A stretch of 64,000 nucleotides of DNA from assembly GCF_022759505.1 (NCBI RefSeq), contig NZ_CP094289.1, forward strand, positions 1,426,001 through 1,490,000, written 5' to 3'. The notes below the pieces were generated by a model. The model did not search any database and was not told the origin of the DNA. It was given only the letters and a program-made list of their open reading frames with translations. Shown here piece after piece: positions 27,977 through 38,285 of the stretch. The stretch comes from Georgenia sp. TF02-10 (lineage in GTDB: Bacteria; Actinomycetota; Actinomycetes; Actinomycetales; Actinomycetaceae). The stretch's first letter is position 1; the number at the start of each line of letters is the position of its first letter. A program made the translations under genes and the position numbers.

Positions 27977-28013
27977 GCGCCTGGTCGTGGTGAAACTCAC
28001 CCCGACCAGGCGC
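27977..28013 (+). terminator. Terminator hairpin after smc
   Basis: GCGCCTGGTCG (27977-27987) pairs with CGACCAGGCGC (28003-28013). An inner GGTGA/TCACC stem closes an AAC loop, giving 16 pairs with one mismatch. No U-tract. Confidence 0.75.
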
Positions 28014-28055
28014 GCCGGCACCGCCCGGTGCTTGGCCACCCGTCCCTCAGCCCCT

Positions 28056-28061
28056 GATACT
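28056..28061 (+). promoter_or_regulatory. Leaderless -10 (GATACT)
   Basis: GATACT, six bases, ATG 28068. It fixes the start of the small membrane protein gene. Confidence 0.5.
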
Positions 28062-28067
28062 TGGCAC

Positions 28068-28370
28068 ATGACCGGGGCCATCGTCGCGCTGCTGCTGGCC
28101 GCCCTCGTCGCGGCCGGTGTCCTGCTCATGCCGCTGGCCGACAGCCGGCCCGAGGGCGGGTGGAAGGCCTGGTTCCGGGAGAGCCTGACCGCCTGGCGCA
28201 GCAAGGAGCTGCGGGCCGCCGAGCCGCAGGACAGCGGGACCACGGAGGTGCGCGAGGCCGGCATCGAGGACCTCTTCGACCTCGGCCAGCCGGTGCAGGA
28301 ACCGGCCTACACCCGGCCCGAGGAGATCGTCGCGCGCCTCGAGCAGGCCCGGGCGAGCACCCGCCGCTGA
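28068..28370 (+). CDS. Small membrane-anchored protein of unknown function
   Basis: A 100-residue protein with one N-terminal transmembrane helix (about residues 4-24, AIVALLLAALVAAGVLLMPL) and a charged soluble tail containing GIEDLFDLGQPV. I do not recognise a named family. The longer frame upstream is rejected because the leaderless -10 marks ATG 28068. It lies between smc and ftsY. Confidence 0.65.
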   Translation: MTGAIVALLLAALVAAGVLLMPLADSRPEGGWKAWFRESLTAWRSKELRAAEPQDSGTTEVREAGIEDLFDLGQPVQEPAYTRPEEIVARLEQARASTRR

Positions 28371-28472
28371 CCCGCCGCTGACCGCCTGGTCACGCAGGAG
28401 GCCTGGCCGCCGGGCTGCGGCCGGAACGGCGCCCAGTGCTGGCCGGCCTCGCCCCGCACCGCCGCCCTGGGC

Positions 28473-28478
28473 CAGACT
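28473..28478 (+). promoter_or_regulatory. Leaderless -10 (CAGACT) for ftsY
   Basis: CAGACT, six bases (GGGCGG), GTG 28485. Confidence 0.45.
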
Positions 28479-28484
28479 GGGCGG

Positions 28485-29675
28485 GTGAACGACCTGACCT
28501 GGATCCTCATCGTCGCCGGGCTGCTGCTGCTCGTCGTCATCGTCGCCGGCGCCGTCGCCCTGACCTCCGGCCGCCGCCGCCGCGGCCCGAGCGCCCCCCT
28601 GCCGCCGGTGGACGTCAGCCCCTACGAGCCGGACCAGGCCGAACCGGCCGGCGCGACCGCCGTCGAGACGCTGCCCCGGCCCGAGCCCGAGCCCGAGGCG
28701 CCGGCCGAGCCGGTGTCCACCCCCACCCTGGAGCGGCCCGCACCGGTGGCCGGCCGGATGCAGCGGCTGCGGGCCCGCCTGGCCCGGTCCGGCACACTCG
28801 GCCAGAGCCTGCTGTCCATCCTCTCCCGCGGGGAGCTCAGCGAGACGGACTGGGAGGAGATCGAGGAGACCCTGCTCCTCGCCGACGTCGGCATCGGCCC
28901 CACCACCGAACTGATGGACACCCTGCGCACCCGGACCAAGGTGCTCGGCACCACCGACGCCGAGACCGTCCGCGGCGTGCTCCGCGAGGAGCTGCTGCAG
29001 CTCGTCGACCCCACCATGGACCGCGCGCTGCGGCTCGGGCCCGTCCTGGGCGACGACGGCGAGCCGCACCCGGCGACGGTGCTGGTCGTCGGGGTCAACG
29101 GCACGGGCAAGACCACCACGGTCGGCAAGCTCGCCCGGGTGCTGGTGGCCGAGGACCACGACGTCGTCCTCGGCGCCGCCGACACCTTCCGCGCCGCCGC
29201 CGCCGACCAGCTCAGCACCTGGGGCCAGCGGGTGGGGGTGCCGGTGGTCCGCTCCGACCGCGAGGGCGCCGACCCCGCCTCGGTCGCCTTCGACGCCGTG
29301 CGGCACGGCCGGGAGAGCGGCGCCGACGTCGTCCTCGTCGACACCGCCGGACGGCTGCAGAACAAGGCTGACCTGATGGACGAGCTGGGCAAGATCAAGC
29401 GGGTGATGTCCCGGCAGGCGCCGGTGACCGAGGTGCTGCTGGTCCTGGACGCCACCACCGGCCAGAACGGCCTGCGCCAGGCCCAGGTCTTCGCCGACGT
29501 CGTCGACATCACCGGGATCGTGCTCACCAAGCTCGACGGCACCGCCAAGGGTGGCATCGTCGTGGCCGTCCAGCGCGAGCTCGGCGTGCCGGTGAAGTTC
29601 GTCGGCCTGGGCGAGGGGCCAGACGACCTGGCCCCGTTCGAGCCCGCGGAGTTCGTCGACGCGCTGCTGTCCTGA
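28485..29675 (+). CDS. ftsY: Signal recognition particle receptor FtsY
   Basis: SRP GTPase receptor that docks ribosome-SRP at the membrane. It has 396 residues. An N-terminal transmembrane helix (about 4-25) and an acidic linker replace the long A domain of E. coli. NG-domain motifs are GVNGTGKTTTVGKLA (G1), DTFRAAAADQL, DTAGRLQNK (G3) and TKLDGTAKGG (G4). The partner ffh lies 2.2 kb downstream. Confidence 0.96.
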   Translation: MNDLTWILIVAGLLLLVVIVAGAVALTSGRRRRGPSAPLPPVDVSPYEPDQAEPAGATAVETLPRPEPEPEAPAEPVSTPTLERPAPVAGRMQRLRARLARSGTLGQSLLSILSRGELSETDWEEIEETLLLADVGIGPTTELMDTLRTRTKVLGTTDAETVRGVLREELLQLVDPTMDRALRLGPVLGDDGEPHPATVLVVGVNGTGKTTTVGKLARVLVAEDHDVVLGAADTFRAAAADQLSTWGQRVGVPVVRSDREGADPASVAFDAVRHGRESGADVVLVDTAGRLQNKADLMDELGKIKRVMSRQAPVTEVLLVLDATTGQNGLRQAQVFADVVDITGIVLTKLDGTAKGGIVVAVQRELGVPVKFVGLGEGPDDLAPFEPAEFVDALLS

Positions 29676-29881
29676 CCCCGGGTCCGGGGCCGCCCGGCAG
29701 CTGCCGCGGAGCCCAGCGAGCGCCGCGTCTCACCTGCTGAGCCAGGCGGCGGGCCGTCACGAGATCGTCACCGGGGCCGCCGGCCCGTCACGCGCCGTTA
29801 ACACCGCGGTGCGGCCACCGAAACGTGCGGCCAGGACCGTTGTCCCCGCAGCCAGCCGCCCGCGCTGGCGAGGGAGGAACA
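29676..29881. other. amtB upstream region with a GlnR-box-like sequence
   Basis: 206 bp. GTCAC-(6)-TTAAC at 29787-29802 resembles the actinobacterial GlnR half-site arrangement (GTNAC-n6-GAAAC), and a further CGAAAC follows near 29819. Nitrogen control of amtB-glnB by GlnR is known in related bacteria; here it is only suggested. GAGGGAGGAA is the amtB ribosome site. Confidence 0.35.
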
Positions 29882-31548
<1,667 letters not shown>

Positions 31549-31573
31549 CCCCGGCGCGTACCTGAGCGGAGCC

Positions 31574-31615
31574 GACCGGGCCCGGCGCAGCCACCGAGCT
31601 GCGCCGGGCCCGGTC
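31574..31615 (+). terminator. Strong terminator hairpin after glnB
   Basis: A perfect 17-bp stem: GACCGGGCCCGGCGCAG (31574-31590) and its complement (31599-31615) around an 8-nt loop. There is no U-tract. Confidence 0.8.
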
Positions 31616-31640
31616 GCGTCCGGTGCCCCGGCCCGCCGGC

Positions 31641-31761
31641 GCCCGCGCCGGCGGCACCTCGGGCCCGGCGCCGTACGCCGGTGGCACCTCGGTCCCGTCG
31701 CCGGACGCCGGCGCAACCTCGGCCACCGGCGCCGGACGCCGGCGCAACCTCGGCCACCGGC
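31641..31761. repeat. Intergenic minisatellite, about 30-31 bp period
   Basis: Two identical 31-bp units (31700-31730 and 31731-31761) are preceded by two degenerate units (about 31641-31669 and 31670-31699). They share words such as gccggcg and acctcgg. The array sits between the glnB terminator and the ffh promoter, where glnD usually lies. Confidence 0.85.
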
Positions 31762-31805
31762 GCCCGCACCCGTCCACCTTCCCCCCGGTCGCCGTCGTGC
31801 GGGCA

Positions 31806-31811
31806 TTACCC
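31806..31811 (+). promoter_or_regulatory. -10 element (TACCCT) for ffh
   Basis: TACCCT would start a transcript near 31818, leaving a leader of about 28 nt with GAGGTA ahead of ATG 31846. Confidence 0.4.
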
Positions 31812-31845
31812 TGGCACCAGATCCACCCGCCGACCCGAGGTAGTC

Positions 31846-33402
31846 ATGTTCGCCAACCTGTCCGACCGGCTCACCGCCTCCTTCAAGCAGCTGCGGAGCC
31901 GGGGACGCCTGTCCGAGGCCGACGTCGACGCCACCGTGGCCGAGATCCGCCGGGCGCTGCTCGAGGCCGACGTCGCCCTGCCGGTGGTGCGCTCCTTCAC
32001 CGCCAACGTGCGGGAGAAGGCGCGGGCCGCCGCGGCCTCCGCCGCCCTCAACCCGGCTCAGCAGGTCATCAAGATCGTCAACGACGAGCTCGTCGAGATC
32101 CTCGGCGGGCAGGCCCGCGACCTGCACTTCGCCAAGCACCTGCCGACCGTCATCATGCTCGCCGGCCTCCAGGGCTCCGGGAAGACCACCCTGGCCGGCA
32201 AGCTCGGCCGGTGGCTGCGCGAGCAGGGCCACACCCCCCTCCTCGTCGCCGCCGACCTCCAGCGACCCAACGCCGTCACCCAGCTGCAGGTGGTGGGGGA
32301 GCGGGCCGGGGTGCCGGTCTGGGCACCCGAGCCGGGCAACGGGGTGGGCGACCCCGTCGCGGTGGCCCGCTCCGGCGTCGCCGAGGCCCGGACCCGTCAG
32401 CACTCCGTCGTCGTCGTCGACACTGCCGGGCGCCTCGGGGTGGACGCGGAGATGATGCAGCAGGCCGCCGACATCCGCGACGCCACCGACCCCGACGAGA
32501 TCCTCTTCGTCCTCGACGCCATGATCGGCCAGGACGCCGTCACCACCGCCAACGCCTTCGCCGAGGGGGTCGGGTTCACCGGCGTGGTCCTGACCAAGCT
32601 CGACGGCGACGCCCGCGGCGGCGCGGCGCTGTCGGTGCGCGGGGTGACCGGGCGGCCGGTGCTGTTCGCCTCCACCGGGGAGAAGCTCACCGACTTCGAG
32701 CGCTTCCACGCCGACCGGATGGCCTCCCGCATCCTCGACATGGGCGACGTCCTCACCCTCATCGAGCAGGCCGAGCGGACCTTCGACGCCGCCCAGGCCG
32801 AGGAGATGGCCGCCAAGCTCGCCGGCGACGGCGACTTCACCCTCGCCGACTTCCTCGCCCAGCTCGCCCAGGTCCGGAAGATGGGCTCGATGAAGAAGAT
32901 GCTCGGCATGCTGCCGGGCATGGGCCAGATGCGCGAGCAGCTGGAGAGCTTCGACGAGCGCGAGGTCGACCGGGTCGAGGCGATCGTGCACTCCATGACC
33001 CCGGCCGAGCGGGCCAACCCCAAGATCCTCAACGGCTCGCGCCGCCAGCGCATCGCCCGCGGCTCGGGCACCACCGTCGCCGACGTCAACGGGCTGGTGG
33101 AGCGGTTCGAGCAGGCCAAGACGATGATGCGGCAGATGGCCCGCGGCGGCGGGCGGGGCGGCGTCCCCGGCATGGGGATGATGCCGGGCGGCGGGAAGAA
33201 GTCCAAGGGCCGGATGGCGCCCCCGCCGAAGGCCAAGAAGGGCAAGAGCGGCAACCCGGCCAAGCGCCGGCAGCAGGAGCTCCAGGCCGCCCAGCGCGCC
33301 AGCGCGCCCGCGCCGGCCGGGTCCGCCTTCGGCCTCGGCGACCAGGGCGGGCAGGCGGACGAGGTGCCGGACCTGGACGAGCTGGCCAAGTACCTGCGGT
33401 AG
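31846..33402 (+). CDS. ffh: Signal recognition particle protein Ffh
   Basis: SRP54 GTPase that binds signal peptides and SRP RNA. It has 518 residues. G1 is LAGLQGSGKTTLAGKLG, G3 DTAGRLGVD and G4 TKLDGDARGG. The M domain begins near GDFTLADFLAQL and contains the methionine-rich signal-binding loops and the RNA-binding block SRRQRIARGSGTTVADVN. A basic Lys/Ala C-terminal tail follows. Confidence 0.97.
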   Translation: MFANLSDRLTASFKQLRSRGRLSEADVDATVAEIRRALLEADVALPVVRSFTANVREKARAAAASAALNPAQQVIKIVNDELVEILGGQARDLHFAKHLPTVIMLAGLQGSGKTTLAGKLGRWLREQGHTPLLVAADLQRPNAVTQLQVVGERAGVPVWAPEPGNGVGDPVAVARSGVAEARTRQHSVVVVDTAGRLGVDAEMMQQAADIRDATDPDEILFVLDAMIGQDAVTTANAFAEGVGFTGVVLTKLDGDARGGAALSVRGVTGRPVLFASTGEKLTDFERFHADRMASRILDMGDVLTLIEQAERTFDAAQAEEMAAKLAGDGDFTLADFLAQLAQVRKMGSMKKMLGMLPGMGQMREQLESFDEREVDRVEAIVHSMTPAERANPKILNGSRRQRIARGSGTTVADVNGLVERFEQAKTMMRQMARGGGRGGVPGMGMMPGGGKKSKGRMAPPPKAKKGKSGNPAKRRQQELQAAQRASAPAPAGSAFGLGDQGGQADEVPDLDELAKYLR

Positions 33403-33423
33403 CGGCCGGCGCCCGCTGACGCC

Positions 33424-34518
33424 ATGGCCGAGGTCCTCCACCTGACCGGCACGGTCGTCGTCGACGACCGCACCGAGCTCGACGAGCTCTGGGTCGCAGG
33501 TGGGCGCATCGCGCTCGCCCCGCCGGCCGGCACGACGGCGGTCCGCACCCTCTCCGGCTGGGTCCTGCCCGGCCTCGTCGACGTCCACTGCCACATCGGC
33601 CTGGGCCCCGACGGCGCGGTCACGGTCGCGGAGGCCCTGGTGCAGGGCACGGCCGACCGCGACGCCGGCACCCTGCTGGTCCGCGACGCCGGCTCGCCGA
33701 TGGACAACCGCTGGGTCCACGACCGCCCGGAGATGCCGCGCCTGATCCGCGCCGGCCGTCACCTCGCCCGGCCGAAGCGGTACCTGCGCCACTACGGCCG
33801 GGAGCTGGACGCCGTCGCCGAGCTGCCCGGCGCCGTCGCCGAGGAGGCCCGGTCCGGGGACGGGTGGGTGAAGATCGTCGCGGACTGGATCGACCGCTCG
33901 CTCGGCGCCGACGCCGACCTGACGCCCCTGTGGCCGCCGGACGTCCTCGCCGACGCCGTCGCCGCCGCCCACGAGAACGGCGCCCGGGTCACCGCCCACA
34001 CCTTCGCCCGGGAGGCGGTGGGCCCGCTGCTCGACGCCGGGATCGACGGGATCGAGCACGGCACCGGGATGGACGCCGACCACATCGCCGAGGCGGCCCG
34101 GCGCGGCATCCCGGTCACGCCCACCCTGCTGCAGGTCGACCGGTTCGCCGACCTCGCCGGCCAGGCCGGGCGGAAGTACCCCCGCTACGCGGCCCGGATG
34201 CGGCAGATGCACGCCCGCCGGCACCAGCACGTGCGCGACCTGCACGCCGCCGGCGTCCCGCTGCTCATGGGCTCCGACGCCGGCGGCACCATCGCGCACG
34301 GCTCGCTGCCCGCCGAGCTCGCCGCGGTCGCCCGGGCCGGCGTCCCGGCCCCGGACGTCGTGGCCGCCGCCAGCTGGCGCGCCCGGGCCTTCCTCGGCGC
34401 GGCCGGGATCGCCGACGGCGCGAGCGCCGACCTCGTCGTCTACGACGCCGACCCGCGGGCGGACGTCACCGTGCTGGCCCGGCCGGCCGCCGTCGTGCTG
34501 CGCGGGCGGCTCTGCTGA
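33424..34518 (+). CDS. Amidohydrolase-superfamily protein
   Basis: A 364-residue metal-dependent hydrolase of the imidazolonepropionase/prolidase-like type. Ligands are the HxH in LVDVHCHIGLG, a likely carboxylated Lys in GWVKIVADW, His in VTAHTFAREA, IEHGTGMDAD, and the catalytic Asp in LLMGSDAGG. It follows ffh by 21 bp and is probably cotranscribed. Substrate is unknown. Confidence 0.85.
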   Translation: MAEVLHLTGTVVVDDRTELDELWVAGGRIALAPPAGTTAVRTLSGWVLPGLVDVHCHIGLGPDGAVTVAEALVQGTADRDAGTLLVRDAGSPMDNRWVHDRPEMPRLIRAGRHLARPKRYLRHYGRELDAVAELPGAVAEEARSGDGWVKIVADWIDRSLGADADLTPLWPPDVLADAVAAAHENGARVTAHTFAREAVGPLLDAGIDGIEHGTGMDADHIAEAARRGIPVTPTLLQVDRFADLAGQAGRKYPRYAARMRQMHARRHQHVRDLHAAGVPLLMGSDAGGTIAHGSLPAELAAVARAGVPAPDVVAAASWRARAFLGAAGIADGASADLVVYDADPRADVTVLARPAAVVLRGRLC

Positions 34519-34770
34519 CCCCAGCCGCCACCGGCGCCTGCCTCCCGCGGGCAGGAGACGGAACGACGGCGGACTGACGCCCGGCCCATGGCGGGCCGAG
34601 ACCGGGTGGACGGCGGACTGACGCCGGGCCCACGGCCGGGGCCGGACCGACGCTCGGCCGACGGCGACCGGGCGCCCGCTGGCAGCACCGTCGGCGCCTG
34701 GTTACCGTTCCCCCAGCGCGGTCGCGCGACGACGGCGGACGGCCGGCCCCGGACCGCAGGGGGGAGCCCG
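34519..34770. other. Gap before nhaA
   Basis: 252 bp with the repeated word ggcggactgacgcc (34569-34582 and 34613-34626). A possible -10 TACCGT lies near 34702. No gene is seen. Confidence 0.4.
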
Positions 34771-36609
34771 ATGACCCCGCCGTCCCGCCGTGCGATGCTG
34801 CACCGCCTCCTCGACTCCGACTCCACGGCCGCCGGGGCGCTGACCCTGGCCACCCTGGTCGCCCTCGTGTGGGCCAACGTGGGGGAGAGCTACGCGACGT
34901 TCTGGTCCACCGAGGCCGGGGTGCGGGTCGGGAGCTTCGAGCTGTCGATGACGCTGCAGCGGTGGGTCAGCGAGGGGTTGATGACCTTCTTCTTCTTCTC
35001 CGTCGGGCTGGACGTGCGCCGCGAGTTCGCCCTGGGCGAGCTCCGCGACCGCACCCGCGCCGTGCTGCCGGTGTGCGCGGCCGTCGGCGGCATGGTGGTC
35101 CCGGCGGCGGTCTTCCTGCTCATCAACGGCGGCGGCCCGGCCGCCGGCGCCTGGGGCGTGGTGATCTCCTCCGACACCGCCTTTGCCCTCGGCATGCTGG
35201 CCCTGGTCGGCCCCGCCCACGCCCCGCGGCTGCGGGTCTTCCTGCTGACCCTCGCCGTGGTCGACGACATCGGCGCCCTGACCGTCATCGCGGTCTTCTA
35301 CACCCAGGACCTGGCGCCGGCCTACCTCCTCCTCGCCGCCGCTGGCCTCGCCGCCGTCTGGGTGCTGCAGCGCACCGACCGCTGGCAGGTGGCCCCGTAC
35401 CTCCTCGTCGGTGCGGTCACCTGGTGGGCCGTGTACCGCTCCGGCGTGCACGCCACCCTCGCCGGGGTGCTCATCGCCCTGCTCATGCCGGTCCACCCAA
35501 CCCGGCTGGACGACGTCGACGTCGCCTCCCGGGTCGTGCACCTCTTCCGGCAGGCCCCCCGGGCGCGCACTGCCCGGCTGGCGCGGCGCAGCATCGACCG
35601 GTCGGTCCCGCTGAACCAGCGCCTGACCGAGAAGATGGCCCGGTCCGTCAACTACCTCGTGGTCCCGGTCTTCGCCCTGGCCAACGCCGGGGTGTCGCTG
35701 TCCGGCGGCACCCTCGCCGCCGCCCTGACGTCGCCGCTGACCTGGGGCGTGGTCGTGGCGCTGGTGGGCGGGAAGTTCGTCGGGGTGACCGGCGGCGCCA
35801 CGCTCGTGCGCCGCCTCGTGCCCGCCGCCCGCGTCCCCGGGCTGGACGGCCCGCGCATCGCCGGGGTCGGTGCCCTGTCCGGGATCGGCTTCACCATCTC
35901 CCTGCTCGTGGTCAACCTCGCCCTGGACGACCCCGCGCTCCAGGACCAGGCCCGGGTCGGGGTCCTGCTCGCCGCCCTCCTCGCCCTGCTGGCCGCCTGG
36001 GCGATCTTCGCCGTCGGCTCGCGCCGCCGGGCGCTCCCGGAGCCCGCCGGCCAGCGTCTGCCCCGCGAGGTCGACCCCGCCCGGGACCACATCCGCGGGC
36101 CGGTCGACGCGCCCGCGACCCTGGTGGTCTACGCCGCCCTCGACCACGCCTACCGCACCCGGACGGCCGAGGTCGAGCGGGAGGTCCTCGACCGCGGGGC
36201 GGGACGGGTGCGCCTGGTCCTGCGCCACCACACCACGACGGACGAGGACCTGGTGCGCGCCCTGGGTCTGGAGGCGGCCGGCCGGCAGGGCGCGTTCTGG
36301 GAGATGCACGACGCCGTCGTCGGCCTCCGCGAGGACGCCACCGCCGAGGACCTGTGCATGCTGGCTGCGCGGCAGGACCTGGACGTGACCGCGTTCCGGC
36401 GCGACCTGCGCACCTCCGCCCACCTCGGCCGGGTCGAGGACGACAACCTCGACGCGAGCGCAGCGGAGCTGCCCCGCACCGCCGTCTTCTACGTCAACGG
36501 CCACCGGCTGGAGGGTCCCCCGGACTCCTTCTACATCAGCCGGGCCCTGGCGGGCACGGCCGCCGCCGCCGAGGCGGTGCCGCCGCCGGAGGTGCCGCCG
36601 CCCGGCTGA
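34771..36609 (+). CDS. nhaA: NhaA-type Na+/H+ antiporter with C-terminal DsbA-like domain
   Basis: Exchanges cytoplasmic Na+ for protons. The 612-residue protein starts at ATG 34771 after GGGGGAG. The N-terminal 420 residues are NhaA, with the ion-binding Asp pair in [17 protein letters not shown] (Asp165, Asp166) and the conserved Lys in [13 protein letters not shown]. Residues about 430-590 form a DsbA/thioredoxin-like fold ([29 protein letters not shown]). The expected CxxC position reads ALDHAY, without cysteines, so it cannot do disulfide chemistry. The fusion itself is known in actinobacteria. Confidence 0.9.
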   Translation: MTPPSRRAMLHRLLDSDSTAAGALTLATLVALVWANVGESYATFWSTEAGVRVGSFELSMTLQRWVSEGLMTFFFFSVGLDVRREFALGELRDRTRAVLPVCAAVGGMVVPAAVFLLINGGGPAAGAWGVVISSDTAFALGMLALVGPAHAPRLRVFLLTLAVVDDIGALTVIAVFYTQDLAPAYLLLAAAGLAAVWVLQRTDRWQVAPYLLVGAVTWWAVYRSGVHATLAGVLIALLMPVHPTRLDDVDVASRVVHLFRQAPRARTARLARRSIDRSVPLNQRLTEKMARSVNYLVVPVFALANAGVSLSGGTLAAALTSPLTWGVVVALVGGKFVGVTGGATLVRRLVPAARVPGLDGPRIAGVGALSGIGFTISLLVVNLALDDPALQDQARVGVLLAALLALLAAWAIFAVGSRRRALPEPAGQRLPREVDPARDHIRGPVDAPATLVVYAALDHAYRTRTAEVEREVLDRGAGRVRLVLRHHTTTDEDLVRALGLEAAGRQGAFWEMHDAVVGLREDATAEDLCMLAARQDLDVTAFRRDLRTSAHLGRVEDDNLDASAAELPRTAVFYVNGHRLEGPPDSFYISRALAGTAAAAEAVPPPEVPPPG

Positions 36610-36723
36610 GCGGGGCCGGCGGGGGGACCCGTCGGCGACGCCGGGTGGTCGCGCCCGTCGCCCCGCGCCCCGGCGTGGCCGGTCCCACGCCGGCCCCGGT
36701 TCCGGCCGGGCCGGCCGGTCTGG

Positions 36724-36729
36724 CAGAAT
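36724..36729 (+). promoter_or_regulatory. -10 element (CAGAAT) for the rpsP operon
   Basis: It lies within TGGCAGAATG (36721-36730), identical to the element upstream of rplS. The predicted leader is about 120 nt, to GTG 36857. Confidence 0.5.
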
Positions 36730-36856
36730 GACCCGCTGTACTCAGCCCGGGCGGCCCCTCTCACCGGCCGGTGCTGCGTCCTGCGACCAACCGAGACGCC
36801 GACACCCACCGGGGTCCTGCGCGGTCCACCCCCACGAAACCAGGAGTGACCACCTA

Positions 36857-37300
36857 GTGGCAGTCAAGATCCGTCTCAAGCGTCTGGGTAAGATCCGGGC
36901 GCCGTACTACCGCGTCGTCGTCATGGACTCCCGCACCCGGCGGGACGGCCGGGCGATCGAGGAGATCGGCAAGTACCACCCCACCGAGGAGCCCTCGCTC
37001 ATCGAGATCGACTCCGAGCGCGCGCAGTACTGGCTCTCGGTGGGCGCCCAGCCCACCGAGCAGGTCGCCGCGCTGCTGAAGGTCACCGGCGACTGGCAGC
37101 GGCACAAGGGCCTGCCCGGCGCCGAGGGCACGCTGCGGACCAAGGACACCGGGGCCGGCACGGAGGCCACGGCCGCCGCGGTGCGGGCCGCCGAGGAGGA
37201 GGCCGAGCGGCGCAAGGCCCGGGCCGCCGAGGCCCAGGCCGCCGAGACCGCCGCGGCGCCCGCCGCCGAGCCCGCCGGGGCCGCGCCCGAGGACGCCTGA
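36857..37300 (+). CDS. rpsP: 30S ribosomal protein S16
   Basis: Small-subunit assembly protein. It has 147 residues from GTG 36857 (AGGAG about ten bases upstream). The core [20 protein letters not shown] and [13 protein letters not shown] is typical. An Ala/Glu-rich C-terminal tail of about 50 residues is common in actinobacterial S16. It heads the rpsP-khpA-rimM-trmD operon. Confidence 0.97.
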   Translation: MAVKIRLKRLGKIRAPYYRVVVMDSRTRRDGRAIEEIGKYHPTEEPSLIEIDSERAQYWLSVGAQPTEQVAALLKVTGDWQRHKGLPGAEGTLRTKDTGAGTEATAAAVRAAEEEAERRKARAAEAQAAETAAAPAAEPAGAAPEDA

Positions 37301-37301
37301 G

Positions 37302-37541
37302 TTGCTCGCCGACGCCCTCGAGCACCTGGTGCGGGGCATCGTCGACCACCCCGACGACGTGCGCGTCACCGCCCGGTCGCTGCGCCGCGGGGAGCTGCTC
37401 GAGGTCCGGGTCCACCCCGACGACCTCGGCCGGGTGATCGGCCGCGCCGGCCGCACCGCCCGCGCCCTGCGCACGGTCATCGGCGGGCTGTCGACCACCG
37501 GCCCGGTCCGGGTCGACGTCGTCGACACCGACCGGCGCTGA
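37302..37541 (+). CDS. khpA: KH-domain RNA-binding protein KhpA
   Basis: A 79-residue KH protein with the GxxG loop in DDLGRVIGRAGRTARALRTVI. It starts at TTG 37302, one base after the rpsP stop. In other bacteria KhpA works with KhpB/Jag in RNA regulation. Its place between rpsP and rimM is conserved. Confidence 0.93.
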   Translation: MLADALEHLVRGIVDHPDDVRVTARSLRRGELLEVRVHPDDLGRVIGRAGRTARALRTVIGGLSTTGPVRVDVVDTDRR

Positions 37542-37548
37542 CCCACCA

Positions 37549-37580
37549 CGGCCCGGCCCGCCCACCGGCGGGCCGGGCCG
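37549..37580 (+). terminator. Intra-operon hairpin between khpA and rimM
   Basis: A perfect 14-bp stem (37549-37562 with 37567-37580) and CACC loop, eight bases after the khpA stop. It may attenuate rather than end the operon, since rimM follows at 37601 with no visible promoter. Confidence 0.6.
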
Positions 37581-37600
37581 GCGCCTGCGAAGGAGCCTGC

Positions 37601-38284
37601 GTGCTGCTCACCGTCGCCGTCGTCGGCGCCCCGCACGGCCTGAAGGGGGAGGTCCGGCTGGACCTGCGCACCGACGACCCCGCCCGCCGCCTCGCCGTCG
37701 GGAACGTCCTGGAGACCGACCCCGCCGACGCGGGGCCGCTGACCCTGACCCGCACCCGGCAGGCCCAGGGCGTCACCTATGCCGTCTTCGCCGAGGCCCG
37801 CGACCGCACCGCGGCGGAGTCGCTGCGTGGGGTGCGGCTGGTGGTGGAGTCGGACGAGGACGACGACGCCGGCGAGGAGGGCTGGTACGCCCACGAGCTG
37901 CGCGGCCTGGCCGTGACCCACGTCGACGGCCGGGACCTCGGCGTCGTCACCGACCTGGAGACCCTGCCCGGGCACGACGTCCTCGTCGTCGCCGAGCCCG
38001 ACGGCGCCACCGCCCGGGTGCCGTTCGTCGCCGCCCTGGTCCCGGCGGTGGACGTCGACGCCGGCGTCGTCACCGTCGACCCGCCCCGCGGCCTGTTCGC
38101 CGCCGACCCGGCCGAGGAGGACGAGGACGACGACGGCGCCGCGGCGGACGAGACGGCCGCCGGCTCCGCGGCGGACGGGGCGGAGGCGCGCCCGCCCGCG
38201 GAGGACGAGACGAGCACCGTCGGCCCGGCCGCCGTCGGCGGGCAGGACGAGACGGCCGACGGCGACCCGACCGGGACCCGCTGA
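37601..38284 (+). CDS. rimM: Ribosome maturation factor RimM
   Basis: Helps S19 assembly in the 30S head. It has 227 residues from GTG 37601, with AAGGAG five bases upstream. The core runs [22 protein letters not shown] through the PRC-barrel [14 protein letters not shown] and DPPRGLF. About the last 55 residues are an acidic Ala/Asp/Glu tail not seen in short RimM proteins. Confidence 0.95.
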   Translation: MLLTVAVVGAPHGLKGEVRLDLRTDDPARRLAVGNVLETDPADAGPLTLTRTRQAQGVTYAVFAEARDRTAAESLRGVRLVVESDEDDDAGEEGWYAHELRGLAVTHVDGRDLGVVTDLETLPGHDVLVVAEPDGATARVPFVAALVPAVDVDAGVVTVDPPRGLFAADPAEEDEDDDGAAADETAAGSAADGAEARPPAEDETSTVGPAAVGGQDETADGDPTGTR

Positions 38285-38285
38285 C

